A stretch of DNA of 64,000 nt from Trichomonas vaginalis G3 (taxonomy: Eukaryota > Parabasalia > Trichomonadida > Trichomonadidae): the NCBI RefSeq assembly GCF_026262505.1, contig NC_067203.1:2666001-2730000 (forward strand), read 5' to 3'. The notes beneath the pieces were generated by a model that worked only from the letters and a program-made list of their open reading frames with translations, searched no databases and was not told the origin of the DNA. Below, one piece after another: positions 27,659 to 37,495 of this stretch. Both the position numbers and the translations under genes were made by a program. Position 1 is the stretch's first letter; each line of letters starts with the position of its first letter.

Positions 27659-28789
27659 ATGCAAAATGACTTAATCCCACCAGAATTCATTAGTTTAAAT
27701 CATGCTATTGAGCTCTTATGGTCACTAACAGAGTCAAATAGCAGTCAAATATTAGAAGAAACGATCAAATTCATCGAACAAAAAGTCATTACCATAGTTA
27801 GAGTATTTGATTTGATAAGTTGCATGCATACAAAGCCAAATGAAGTCTTATTTCCATTCTGTAAGCAACTGGCCAATCATTTTTCAATTTCATACGCAAA
27901 TATCCCAGTAAGATCTAGCTATTTACACGCATATTTATTTTACGAAGGAATCATTTATTCAAATTCTGAAACAAATATTCATCCAAAAATGGCAATATCA
28001 GTTTATCCAGAAAATAGTATCCAATATGCAATTAAAATGGATAATCTTTCAATGCTACAAGACATATGCGATACCAATAAGAATTTCGCACCCGATCAGG
28101 TGATTATTTTATCAAATGTTCCAAATTTATGCAATCGAGTTACAGTACTTGCTGCTGCGGCATTTTATGGAGCAATTCAATGCTTTAAGTTCATGGTTGC
28201 TAAATACCCTTTAAAAAACTCCATATATGATAAAACAATGTTCTTATGCGCAATAATTGGAAATGATTTCGAAATCATAAATATTTGCGACCAAAAGCAA
28301 ATTGAGATTGATAACATATTCCTAAGCTATGCAATATACTATCATAACAATCAAATTGCTTCATGGTTGATGGAAAAATATAATTTTACAATCAATCTTA
28401 TGACAAGCCTAACTACATTGAATTTACCATTTTTCTTTTATCACCTATCTCAGTTGAATAATATAAATGAAAGAACCTCACAAAATAAAGCAGCTCTCCA
28501 ATGTGCTATCATTACTGATAGTATGGAAGTACTAGACTACCTCTGTAACAACGGTGCTGATTTAAATATGCCTGATGAGCATAACAATCCACCATTATTG
28601 ATTTCATTAATTGCAGAAAAATACCACATATCAAGATTTCTTATAGAAAAGGGAGCAAATATCGAATGCGCTTCGAAATGGATGGATTACTTTGCTAATC
28701 GACCGAAAGGTCCGAAACTTAGTCAAATGTATAATTATATCTTAGAAAGAATGCCAAATAGGACTGAAGATCCAGCAAAAACATCATGA
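27659..28789 (+). CDS. Ankyrin/DUF3447 protein, 376 aa
   Basis: ATG 27659 (MQNDLIPPEFISLNHAIELLWSLTE). It has an N-terminal helical domain, then a DUF3447-like core (VLAAAAFYGAIQCFKFMV, FLCAIIGNDFEIINICD). About two ankyrin repeats follow near residues 285-345 (AALQCAIITDSMEVLDYLCNNGADLN, PPLLISLIAEKYHISRFLIEKGANI). It is a paralog of the protein at 24523-25560 with the same domain order. Only about 110 bp separate it from the start of the coiled-coil gene at 26737-27546. Confidence 0.8.
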   Translation: MQNDLIPPEFISLNHAIELLWSLTESNSSQILEETIKFIEQKVITIVRVFDLISCMHTKPNEVLFPFCKQLANHFSISYANIPVRSSYLHAYLFYEGIIYSNSETNIHPKMAISVYPENSIQYAIKMDNLSMLQDICDTNKNFAPDQVIILSNVPNLCNRVTVLAAAAFYGAIQCFKFMVAKYPLKNSIYDKTMFLCAIIGNDFEIINICDQKQIEIDNIFLSYAIYYHNNQIASWLMEKYNFTINLMTSLTTLNLPFFFYHLSQLNNINERTSQNKAALQCAIITDSMEVLDYLCNNGADLNMPDEHNNPPLLISLIAEKYHISRFLIEKGANIECASKWMDYFANRPKGPKLSQMYNYILERMPNRTEDPAKTS

Positions 28790-29208
28790 ACTAAGCAAGT
28801 CACTCATACTCTTCTAATTCATAAGACGAAAATATGAATATTTATCAATCATTATTTCTTGTCAAAATTTTTATTGCATTACACTTAGCTTTTCAATAAT
28901 ATCATTACATAGATAAGCTTGTTGGTTGAAACTTAATAGCTTATTACAAACAAATTAAAATTATTGATATTTCGGTCCAACAAGCCATAGATGAGTCGAT
29001 TATGATCGGTTTTATACAAGAGAAGTACGTGTTTCCAGATTCTTCCAACTTCAACACTCAAAATAAAAATTGAGCAATTCAACTTTTCCAGATTCATCTA
29101 CCGGCACGGAGTATTATTTATCCCTATTGCTTGAACATTTCAATAATGAGTAAAACTGATCAGGTGTAATGAATGTAACGTGTAAATTCAAAAAAGTGAC
29201 AAGCTGGA
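28790..29208. other. Intergenic, 419 bp
   Basis: Nothing recognisable except AAAAAGTGAC at 29191-29200 just before the next gene. Confidence 0.6.
29191..29200. promoter_or_regulatory. AAAAAGTGAC motif before the SHIPPO-type gene
   Basis: Lies 9-18 bases before ATG 29209. The same motif lies before RAD50, and its complement contains TCACT, the initiator consensus. Confidence 0.35.
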
Positions 29209-29997
29209 ATGAGTCAAACACTTCCCATGCCTCCTCGTCGTCCAGCGACAACAATGGATGGCCGAGGAAGTTTTAATATCTCAATACCTGCGGGGGCGAA
29301 AACTCTTCAATTCAAAACAGCCAGATTCAACGAAGATAAGAAATACAAATATATAAGTTCAGCACCTGATGATTTTGGAAATCATTCACCACACTGGACA
29401 ATTGGATGTCCACGTTCCGATCCTCCTGTGCCTCCAGAAACCCCAGGACCTGGTCAATACAACATTCCTGTTGTCGGAATTACTAGAAATTGTTCGTCTG
29501 CAATCGGACATCGCTCAGAAACAAATTACGCAACAATTACTAGTGGTGTCGACTATAGATCTAATCGTGTTTTCCCTGAGATAAGGAGAAGCACTATTGG
29601 AGCCTCAACAAACGTCCATTTTTACGATCGCGATGAAACACCCGCCCCTACATATGTTCCACCTGGTTTAACACCACAAAAAATTACAATTGGCCAAAAA
29701 TATCAAGAAAGATCACTTGATTATAATGTCGGACCAGCAGATTATACTCCAGTAGCAATTGACCTCCCTAATTTACCAGCTTATTCATTCCCAAGAGCCC
29801 AATTAGTAAAACGTGGTCTAAATGACAATAGACCATGCCCTGGCCTTGACTCAACATCAGAGACTCCTGGTCCTGGCTCTTACAACGTCGTTCCTGAATT
29901 ACGCCGCCCAAAGAAATGGACTGAAAAGCTCCGAGTTCATCCTAAACGATACACTCGAGAGCATGAGCCATATGACCGACCGTGGGCGAGACAATAG
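29209..29997 (+). CDS. SHIPPO/sperm-tail PG-rich repeat protein, microtubule-associated
   Basis: 262 residues from ATG 29209. PG-rich (STOP/SHIPPO) motifs are visible: PETPGPGQYN near residue 82, DETPAPTYVPP near 143 and SETPGPGSYN near 220. Each is separated by ~65-75 residues rich in Pro, Arg and Tyr with S(A/T)IG-type phrases (SSAIGHR, STIGAS, ITIGQKYQ). Such proteins are found along axonemal and cortical microtubules in flagellates. In a trichomonad it would belong to flagella, axostyle or pelta; this is inference from the family. No membrane segment. Confidence 0.82.
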   Translation: MSQTLPMPPRRPATTMDGRGSFNISIPAGAKTLQFKTARFNEDKKYKYISSAPDDFGNHSPHWTIGCPRSDPPVPPETPGPGQYNIPVVGITRNCSSAIGHRSETNYATITSGVDYRSNRVFPEIRRSTIGASTNVHFYDRDETPAPTYVPPGLTPQKITIGQKYQERSLDYNVGPADYTPVAIDLPNLPAYSFPRAQLVKRGLNDNRPCPGLDSTSETPGPGSYNVVPELRRPKKWTEKLRVHPKRYTREHEPYDRPWARQ

Positions 29998-30404
29998 GTT
30001 TATCAATATTTTCTGTTTTTGTTTTTCTAGCTTATATTTTAAAAAATGTTGTTATGTTTTTATTATTCCTTACGAATCTTTATCATATGTTTTAGAAATA
30101 CTCTGAATTTCATTTCAAATGCCATCCAAAGTATGAAATCTTTTCATAAAATTTTAAAGTATTTCCAAATAATGGGAATGATAAGTATAAAAATTTCTTA
30201 ATTCCTAAGCTATGACTAATTTATCGTATGCTTACATTCAGAAATCGGAAAAATAAATTAGAAATTGTCCAAATATCGACTTGAATGCTGAATGACTCAA
30301 ATATTAACCTTTTCTCTAGAAAATATGAAGGTTTGCTCATATGATTTTCCTAGAATTTAGAGTTTTATTATGGGCAAGAATAGCAAAATTTAGATACAAA
30401 TCCG
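29998..30404. other. Intergenic, 407 bp
   Basis: AT-rich with no gene or repeat seen. Confidence 0.6.
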
Positions 30405-32858
30405 ATGACCGAATCTTCAGCGAAAGGAATGAACTCTCGAAAAGCGGAGAAGTCATCAGCCTTTCCTGAGAACCTAAGGATCGAAATCAAATCGCTAACA
30501 GTGGATGTAGCTAATGATATTTGGTTCGATATTTATCAATTTTTCGGAGTTCATATACCAGATCAATTAATCGAAGAATGGGATTCTGATTCATCACTTC
30601 CATTTAAATGCGAAGTAGAATGCGTAATATATTCATCTGATAGACCTTTAACTTGTCCAGTTACTTTAATGTCAAATCAATATCAAAGAACTCACCCAAC
30701 ATTTCCAAGTATATCAATTTTACATAACTTAAATCGTGAACAGCATACATTTACGTGGGATCAAGCTCTTGTAATTCCGATTTTATATTCTGAACTTCCT
30801 CACGATTCTATCGCTAAATTCAAATTCTTTGCATGTTTATTCCAATCCAAGCCTACACTGATTGGAGAGTCAGAAGTCAGATTATTTACACGTCGAAATC
30901 GTCATCTTCGATTAGGACCATTTGCTTTAACATTCGACAAGAAAGAAGACAAGAGTATCCTTCAAAAACATGTACGCCGTCTTTATACTACAAAAGAAAA
31001 AACTTTCGAATTTATTGATGATCAAATTCGTTCTGTAACTGAATCATTACATCCGAAAGATGCAGAAATGTTTTTCAACTCTCTTCTTAGCCCTATTTCT
31101 CCACCAGAATTGAGTAGCCAGGCTGAATTTGCGAGAATTGTAATTTTACCACCGCAATCAGCTCAGCCATCAACAATTATCATCCAAGAAAATCTCATAC
31201 TATCACCAAAGAACAATAATTCATCATTAAATCCATGCCAAAGGCTTTACCACGATCTTGCCCATTCACAAGGTCCTGCTAAGTCATCATTGCTCAAAGA
31301 ATCGAATATTACAGAGACTCTCAACAAAATCAAAGCACTTCCACCACTTACAGAGCTTCTTACCATTCAAAAAACTCATTTATATAATAATTATTACCAT
31401 TGTCTCACAGATCCAGGTCTTATGCCCGCATTGTTCCGATCTGTCAACTGGGAGTCCGATGAAGAATCTCGTGATATCGTAAACGCCCTCAAAACCCGAG
31501 AACCTATCGATGTTGAATATGCTCTGGAGTTTTTCACAAGTCGCTACAATATTTCTGTTGTCAGGAGCTATGCAGTTCGTTGCATACGGTCTGTCCCACG
31601 CGAGGAACTCCTCCTCTACCTACCACAACTCATCCAGGCCGTAAAAGCTCCTTATACAGATGGTTTGGGAGATATTTTGATTGACCACGCGAAATCTGAC
31701 ATTATTTTTGCCAGCAACTTCTATTGGATTGCGCAAATCGAGAGAGATACCGATAAATCTATCGGCCAATTAGTCGATAAACTTTACAAATCATTAAATG
31801 AAGATATCAGAACCCAGATTGACTCTCAAATCTCTCTTGTCAAGAGATTATGCAATCTATTGACAGAAGGCAATACAAATGTTAATTCCACACAGGCAAA
31901 ACGTGCAAAAATTATCGATCTTTTGACAAACGACCCGGAACACTCTACTTTGAGGAATTTCGACCCAGTAAGACTCCCATTAGACCCAGAAGTTGTTGTA
32001 AACGGAGTAGATCCAGACGACGTCAAAGTATTTCAATCGAAATTACGCCCAGCGTGCATTTGCTTCAAGAGAGCCGATGGCGGAAGCTACAGAGTAATAT
32101 TTAAGATCGGTGATGACATGAGACAAGACCAATTGATCTTACAATTATTCTCTGTTATGGATAATATCTTTAAGAGAGCTTCCATGCAACTGAATATCAC
32201 TGCATACAAGACTTTAGCGTTTTCTCCAACTTTTGGTTGCTGCCAGTTCATAGATAACTCTAAAGCAATCTTGAATATCGCAAATGAAGAGAAAAGTATC
32301 AAGAAATACTTAATGGCCGATAACAAACCTATTGGTCCTAAAATTGAACTGTTTACAGAGTCCCTTGCCGCTTATTCCGTCATGACATATGTTTTGAAGA
32401 TCGGAGATAGGCATGACAACAACATTCTTGTTACAAGAGATGGCCATTTATTGCATATTGACTACGGATTCATCTTAGGTGATGTTACTAAGCCTTTTAC
32501 TCCTCCATTGAAATTATCCCGAGAAATGGTTGACACAATTGATCCAGAAAATGGTTTACAGAAGATTTGTGATTGGGCTTGTCCTGCTTTCAACTCATTA
32601 AGAAAGCGAGCAAGACTCATTTTAGTTCTTATCGAATTGATGTTCACAGCTCCTCTTGAGTGCTTCCAACAGAATCCAATGCGTAGATTATCACAAGTTG
32701 AGAACTCTCTGCTGCTTAACTGCACAGAAATTGAAGCAATTAACTCATTACAAGCCACATTCTCTGAATCTCTCTCATCAAAGATGCAAGTTCTTTGGGA
32801 TGTTGTTCACAGTGTCGCTGTAAGTACAAATGGACCTGATGCTGATAGGGATAATTAA
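30405..32858 (+). CDS. VPS34: Class III phosphatidylinositol 3-kinase (Vps34-like)
   Basis: 817 residues from ATG 30405. A C2 domain (about 30-190) is followed by a linker, the helical PIK domain (about 310-500; TREPIDVEYALEFFTSRY) and the kinase domain (about 545-800). The kinase has FKIGDDMRQDQL, the catalytic loop GDRHDNNIL and the metal-binding HIDYGFILGD. The absence of Ras- and adaptor-binding domains and the HID(F/Y)G(Y/F)ILG activation segment identify class III. The enzyme makes PI3P on endosomes for trafficking and autophagy. Tyr replaces Phe in the DFG-equivalent. It ends soon after the kinase with a short acidic tail. Confidence 0.92.
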   Translation: MTESSAKGMNSRKAEKSSAFPENLRIEIKSLTVDVANDIWFDIYQFFGVHIPDQLIEEWDSDSSLPFKCEVECVIYSSDRPLTCPVTLMSNQYQRTHPTFPSISILHNLNREQHTFTWDQALVIPILYSELPHDSIAKFKFFACLFQSKPTLIGESEVRLFTRRNRHLRLGPFALTFDKKEDKSILQKHVRRLYTTKEKTFEFIDDQIRSVTESLHPKDAEMFFNSLLSPISPPELSSQAEFARIVILPPQSAQPSTIIIQENLILSPKNNNSSLNPCQRLYHDLAHSQGPAKSSLLKESNITETLNKIKALPPLTELLTIQKTHLYNNYYHCLTDPGLMPALFRSVNWESDEESRDIVNALKTREPIDVEYALEFFTSRYNISVVRSYAVRCIRSVPREELLLYLPQLIQAVKAPYTDGLGDILIDHAKSDIIFASNFYWIAQIERDTDKSIGQLVDKLYKSLNEDIRTQIDSQISLVKRLCNLLTEGNTNVNSTQAKRAKIIDLLTNDPEHSTLRNFDPVRLPLDPEVVVNGVDPDDVKVFQSKLRPACICFKRADGGSYRVIFKIGDDMRQDQLILQLFSVMDNIFKRASMQLNITAYKTLAFSPTFGCCQFIDNSKAILNIANEEKSIKKYLMADNKPIGPKIELFTESLAAYSVMTYVLKIGDRHDNNILVTRDGHLLHIDYGFILGDVTKPFTPPLKLSREMVDTIDPENGLQKICDWACPAFNSLRKRARLILVLIELMFTAPLECFQQNPMRRLSQVENSLLLNCTEIEAINSLQATFSESLSSKMQVLWDVVHSVAVSTNGPDADRDN

Positions 32859-33168
32859 TGTTTGAAATATTAAATAAAAAAAAATATCGTATTTTACTAA
32901 TTATTAACTATAATATCACTTCTTTCTTTAATGACTTGTGAAAACTCTCTCAAAACATTATAATGTTGCATGTAAGAACACTTTTCAGTTTCATTTTACC
33001 TTGATTCATCGTTTCTATAATACCATCTGTTTCTTTTATCCTTTCCGACCGACCACTTATAAGATCTAAATTTGAGTCAACTTTAAGTTATTCTGCATGG
33101 ACACAGATTTATTATTTCTCAATGCTAGGGCAAACAATATTGAACGAGAGGAATAGATGAATCGACCA
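32859..33168. other. Intergenic, 310 bp
   Basis: No gene or repeat recognised between the kinase and the ankyrin array. Confidence 0.6.
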
Positions 33169-33189
33169 TCACAAATGGTTCATGAAAAA

Positions 33190-36100
33190 CGTGCAGCATT
33201 GTGTGATATTTGAACCATGTGAAATAAGAAATTCGACAATTTCTTTACTATTATTTTCTGCTGCATAATGAAGTGCGGTTTTTCCATCTTTATCTTTTTC
33301 ATTGATATTTGCACCATGTGAAATAAGAAATTCAACAGTTTTTTTTATTATTATTTTCTGCTGCATAATGAAGAGCGGTTTTTCCATCTTTATCTTTTTC
33401 ATTGATATTTGCACCATGTGAAATAAGAAGTTCGACAGTTTCATTTCTATTATTTTCTGCTGCATAATGAAGCGCAGTTTGTCCATTATTATCTTTCTCA
33501 TTGATATTCGCACCATGTGAAATAAGAAATTCTGCAGTTTCATTTCTATTATTTTTAGCTGCATAATGAAGTGCGGTTTGTCCATTATTATCTTTCTCAT
33601 TGATATTCGCACCATGTGAAATGAGAAATTCTGCAGTTTCATTTCTATTATTTTTAGCTGCATAATGAAGTGCGGTTTGTCCATTATTATCTTTCTCATT
33701 GATATTCGCACCATGTGAAATGAGAAATTCTGCAATTTCTGTACTATAATTGTTAGCTGCATTATGAAGAGCAGTTTGTCCATACTCATCTTTTTCATTG
33801 ATATTTGCACCATGTGAAATGAGAACTTCTGCAATTTCTGTACTATAATTGTTAGCTGCATTATGAAGAGCAGTTTGTCCATACTCATCTTTTTCATTGA
33901 TATTTGCACCATGTGAAATAAGAACTTCTGCAGTTTCTTTACTATCTTTCCAAGCTGCATAATGAAGTGCTGTTTTTCCATACACATCTTTTTCATTGAT
34001 ATTCGCACCATGTGAAATAAGAAATTCTACAGTTTCTTTACTATCTTTCCAAGCTGCATAATGAAGTGCTGTTTTTCCATTATTATCTTTCTCATTGATA
34101 TTCGCACCATGTGAAATAAGAAATTCTGCAGTTTCTTTTCTATTATTTTCTGCTGCAATATGAATTGCGGTTTGTCCATTATTATCTTTCTCATTGATAT
34201 TCGCACCATGTGAAATAAGAAATTCTGCAGTTTCTTTACTATTATTTTCTGCTGCAATATGAATTGCGGTTTCTCCCAAAATATCTTTTTCATTGATATT
34301 CGCACCATGTGAAATAAGAAATTCTGCAGTTTCTTTTCTATTATTTTCTGCTGCAATATGAATTGCGGTTTGTCCATTATTATCTTTCTCATTGATATTC
34401 GCACCATGTGAAATAAGAAATTCTGCAGTTGCTTTACTATTATTTTCTGCTGCAATATGAAGTGCGGTTTGTCCATTATTATCTTTTTCATTGATATTCG
34501 CACCATGTGAAATAAGAAATTCTGCAGTTGCTTTACTATTATTTTCTGCTGCAATATGAATTGCGGTTTGTCCATTATTATCTTTTTCATTGATATTCGC
34601 ACCATGTGAAATAAGAAATTCTGCAGTTGCTTTACTATAAGTTTTAGCTGCAATATGAAGAGCAGTTTGTCCATACTCATCTTTTTCATTGATATTTGCA
34701 CCATGTGAAATAAGAACTTCTGCAGTTTCTTTACTATCTTTCCAAGCTGCATAATGAAGTGCTGTTTTTCCATACACATCTTTTTCATTGATATTCGCAC
34801 CATGTGAAATAAGAAATTCTACAGTTTCTTTACTATCTTTCCAAGCTGCATAATGAAGTGCTGTTTTTCCATTATTATCTTTCTCATTGATATTCGCACC
34901 ATGTGAAATAAGAAATTCTGCAGTTTCTATATAATTATTTTTTACTGCAATATGAAGTGCGGTTTGTCCATTATTACCTTTCTCATTGATATTCGCACCA
35001 TGTGAAATAAGAAATTCTGCAGTTTCTTTACTATTATTTTTAGCTGCATAATGAATTGCGGTTTGTCCATTATTATCTTTCTCATTGATATTCGCACCAT
35101 GTGAAATAAGAAATTCGATATATTCTTTTCTATTATTTTTAGCTGCATAATGAAGAGCAGTTTGTCCATTATTATCTTTTTCATTGATATTTGCACCATG
35201 TGAAATAAGAACTTCTGCAGTTTCTTTTCTATTATTTTTAGCTGCATAATGAAGAGCAGTTTGTCCATTATTATCTTTTTCATTGATATTTGCACCATGT
35301 GAAATAAGAACTTCTGCAGTTTCTTTTCTATTATTTTTAGCTGCATAATGAAGAGCAGTTTGTCCATTATTATCTTTTTCATTGATATTTGCACCATGTG
35401 AAATAAGAACTTCTGCAGTTTCTTTTCTATTATTTTTAGCTGCATAATGAAGAGCAGTTTGTCCATTATTATCTTTTTCATTGATATTTGCACCATGTGA
35501 AATAAGAACTTCTGCAGTTTCTTTTCTATTATTTTCTGCTGCATAATGAAGAGCGGTTTGTCCATTATTATCTTTTTCATTGATATTTGCACCATCTGAA
35601 ATATGAAATTTGGTAATTATTTTTCTACAGTCTGCTGCACAGTGAAGAGCGGTTTTTCCATCATTATCTTTTTCATTGATATTAGCACCATGTGAAATAA
35701 GAAATTCGGCCATACCTTTTCTATTATTTTTAGCTGCATAATGAAGCGCAGTTTGTCCATTATTATCTTTTTCATTGATATTTGCACCATGTGAAATAGG
35801 AAATCTGGTAATTACTATTGTATAAGCTCTTACTGCATAATGAAGAGCGGTTTTTCCATTATTATCTTTTTCATTGTTATTTGCACCATCTGAAATATGA
35901 AATTTGGTAATTATTTTTCTACATTCTGCTGCACAGTGAAGAGCGGTTTTTCCATCATTATCTTTTTCATTGATATTTGCATCATGTGAAATGAGAAATT
36001 TAACAGTTTTTTTATTATTATTTTCTGCTGCATAATGAAGAGCGGTTTTTCCATCATTATCTTTTTCATTGATATTAGCACCATGTGAAATAAGAAATTC

Positions 36101-36190
36101 GGCCATACCTTTTCTATTATTTTTAGCTGCATAATGAAGCGCAGTTTGTCCATTATTATCTTTTTCATTGATATTTGCACCATGTGAAAG
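33190..36190 (-). repeat. 99-bp tandem repeat array (ankyrin units)
   Basis: About 30 copies of a 99-bp unit. Larger-scale copying is visible. A block containing two WKDSKET units followed by DEYGQTALH occurs at about 33895-34095 and again at about 34700-34905, eight units apart. Five consecutive units at about 35160-35560 are almost identical at the DNA level. Units near 35600-35900 are one or more codons shorter (CRKIITKFHIS type). Confidence 0.9.
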
Positions 36191-37075
36191 GAAATATTCG
36201 CATAAGGATGGAGCATCAAATATCACTGAATAAGCGAAACAATTGCTAATATCTTTAGTTTGATCGAAATAAACTAAAAAGCATTCAAGATTTTTAAAAC
36301 ATCCACAATAATCTAGTTCGATCTTAATATTAAATTCATTCATCAAGAATGTAATAAAATCAATGTTGTGTGAAATAATTGCATTCTTCATACATTCTTT
36401 ATTTGGTTTTTGATGTTTCAAACATTCATTGATGATTTCTGCATTTCCTCCTAAAAATGATAATTGAAGACATTTCTCAGAAATTTTTGTGTTAAATTTT
36501 GTTATTAATAACTTGAAACAATCAACAGCTCCATAGTAACAACATAATTCAAGTAATGAATATCCTTCATAAGATTTTTGGAAAAAAATGCTATTAAATT
36601 TTTGATTTTCATTAAATCTTTCGCTATCAATGAAGCTGATGAATCTTTTTTCATCATCATACATAATTGCTCTGGAGATTGTATTTTTTGTATAAATATC
36701 AAGATCTTCATATTGAGATATTTTGAAATTATCGGATTTGTCTAATTTAATTACAAAATCTTTGTAAAACAGGAAGTTTGAAATATTGTTGACATCTGTG
36801 ACATTATAATCATCATATATGAGTTTAGTAAGAGATAAATAAGACTTTATATAGCGATTATTATATGGAATTATGTTTAAGATATCTTTGATAATATCCC
36901 GGGGAAGATAATTCTTTGAATCAATCAATTCGGTTTTGATCATTCTGTAAATTGACTTTAATTCTTCTTTGTCATCTGTTTTCAGTTGATACAATGCATT
37001 ATATATATCGATGTAGTATTTACATCTACTTCTCATTTCATTGTATTCAATTTGACGAAGGTCTTGCTCAGACAT
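33332..37075 (-). CDS. Giant ankyrin-repeat protein with DUF3447 domain, ~30 units
   Basis: I chose ATG 37075 (MSEQDLRQIEYNEMRS), the usual beginning of this trichomonad family; an earlier in-frame ATG at 37135 would add 20 hydrophobic residues. Residues 1-290 are the N-terminal DUF3447-type region (LLELCCYYGAVDCFKLLI, LSFLGGNAEIINECLK). They are followed by about 29-30 near-identical 33-residue ankyrin repeats (GANINEKDNNGQTALHYAA). The frame ends at 33332 because a T run at about 33339-33346 has eight Ts; the equivalent run near 36006 has seven. In the other frame the array continues one and a half repeats to a stop at 33169. Units are so alike that recent amplification is certain; a soluble binding scaffold is the likely role. 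Confidence 0.82.
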   Translation of the reverse strand: MSEQDLRQIEYNEMRSRCKYYIDIYNALYQLKTDDKEELKSIYRMIKTELIDSKNYLPRDIIKDILNIIPYNNRYIKSYLSLTKLIYDDYNVTDVNNISNFLFYKDFVIKLDKSDNFKISQYEDLDIYTKNTISRAIMYDDEKRFISFIDSERFNENQKFNSIFFQKSYEGYSLLELCCYYGAVDCFKLLITKFNTKISEKCLQLSFLGGNAEIINECLKHQKPNKECMKNAIISHNIDFITFLMNEFNIKIELDYCGCFKNLECFLVYFDQTKDISNCFAYSVIFDAPSLCEYFLSHGANINEKDNNGQTALHYAAKNNRKGMAEFLISHGANINEKDNDGKTALHYAAENNNKKTVKFLISHDANINEKDNDGKTALHCAAECRKIITKFHISDGANNNEKDNNGKTALHYAVRAYTIVITRFPISHGANINEKDNNGQTALHYAAKNNRKGMAEFLISHGANINEKDNDGKTALHCAADCRKIITKFHISDGANINEKDNNGQTALHYAAENNRKETAEVLISHGANINEKDNNGQTALHYAAKNNRKETAEVLISHGANINEKDNNGQTALHYAAKNNRKETAEVLISHGANINEKDNNGQTALHYAAKNNRKETAEVLISHGANINEKDNNGQTALHYAAKNNRKEYIEFLISHGANINEKDNNGQTAIHYAAKNNSKETAEFLISHGANINEKGNNGQTALHIAVKNNYIETAEFLISHGANINEKDNNGKTALHYAAWKDSKETVEFLISHGANINEKDVYGKTALHYAAWKDSKETAEVLISHGANINEKDEYGQTALHIAAKTYSKATAEFLISHGANINEKDNNGQTAIHIAAENNSKATAEFLISHGANINEKDNNGQTALHIAAENNSKATAEFLISHGANINEKDNNGQTAIHIAAENNRKETAEFLISHGANINEKDILGETAIHIAAENNSKETAEFLISHGANINEKDNNGQTAIHIAAENNRKETAEFLISHGANINEKDNNGKTALHYAAWKDSKETVEFLISHGANINEKDVYGKTALHYAAWKDSKETAEVLISHGANINEKDEYGQTALHNAANNYSTEIAEVLISHGANINEKDEYGQTALHNAANNYSTEIAEFLISHGANINEKDNNGQTALHYAAKNNRNETAEFLISHGANINEKDNNGQTALHYAAKNNRNETAEFLISHGANINEKDNNGQTALHYAAENNRNETVELLISHGANINEKDKDGKTALHYAAENNNKKNC

Positions 37076-37341
37076 TAAAAAATTTAAAAATAAAAATACC
37101 ATAAAAATTTTTGATAAATTTTTTCCACAATTCATTTTTTTTCCCCCATAAAAAATAAAAAATCCATAATATTAGAGATGCGAGTTTCCGAATTTTTTTA
37201 GCCCTGGGATGTCATAACCGCTGCGGTTTTGTAAAATTTGGGATAAATTTTGACAATCCATTTTTTGTGGGATGTACGTTTATATCAATTTGCTCAGCGT
37301 TTGCCGAGCTATTGTACAATCCTACTCGAATTCATTACGCA

Positions 37342-37366
37342 GCCCTGGTCACTCAAAGGCCAGGGC
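37342..37366. repeat. Hairpin 1 of the cluster (7-bp stem)
   Basis: GCCCTGG at 37342-37348 pairs with CCAGGGC at 37360-37366. It is preceded by CTACTCGAA and CATTACGCAG, a lead-in also found before hairpin 3. Confidence 0.7.
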
Positions 37367-37381
37367 ATACAATTACAAAAT

Positions 37382-37447
37382 AGTAGAGTGAGACTCTTCT
37401 AATTTCTTCCAATCACAAGGAAGATCTTAGAAGAGCCTCACTCTACT
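37382..37447. repeat. Hairpin 2 of the cluster (29-bp arms)
   Basis: Arms at 37382-37410 and 37419-37447 are complementary with three mismatches around an 8-base loop. The outer part is AGTAGAGTGAG/CTCACTCTACT. Confidence 0.85.
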
Positions 37448-37465
37448 CGAACACATTACGCAGCT

Positions 37466-37485
37466 CCTGCTCAACAATGAGCAGG
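37466..37485. repeat. Hairpin 3 of the cluster (perfect 8-bp stem)
   Basis: CCTGCTCA and TGAGCAGG around loop ACAA. Lead-in CTACTCGAA..CATTACGCAG repeats that of hairpin 1. Confidence 0.8.
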
Positions 37486-37495
37486 TCTTACCACT

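Noticed and set aside
33169..36219. Several long Met/Ile/Lys-rich ORFs overlapping the ankyrin array
   Set aside because: They are alternate-frame readings of the 99-bp ankyrin repeat, which stays open in other frames because its length is a multiple of three.
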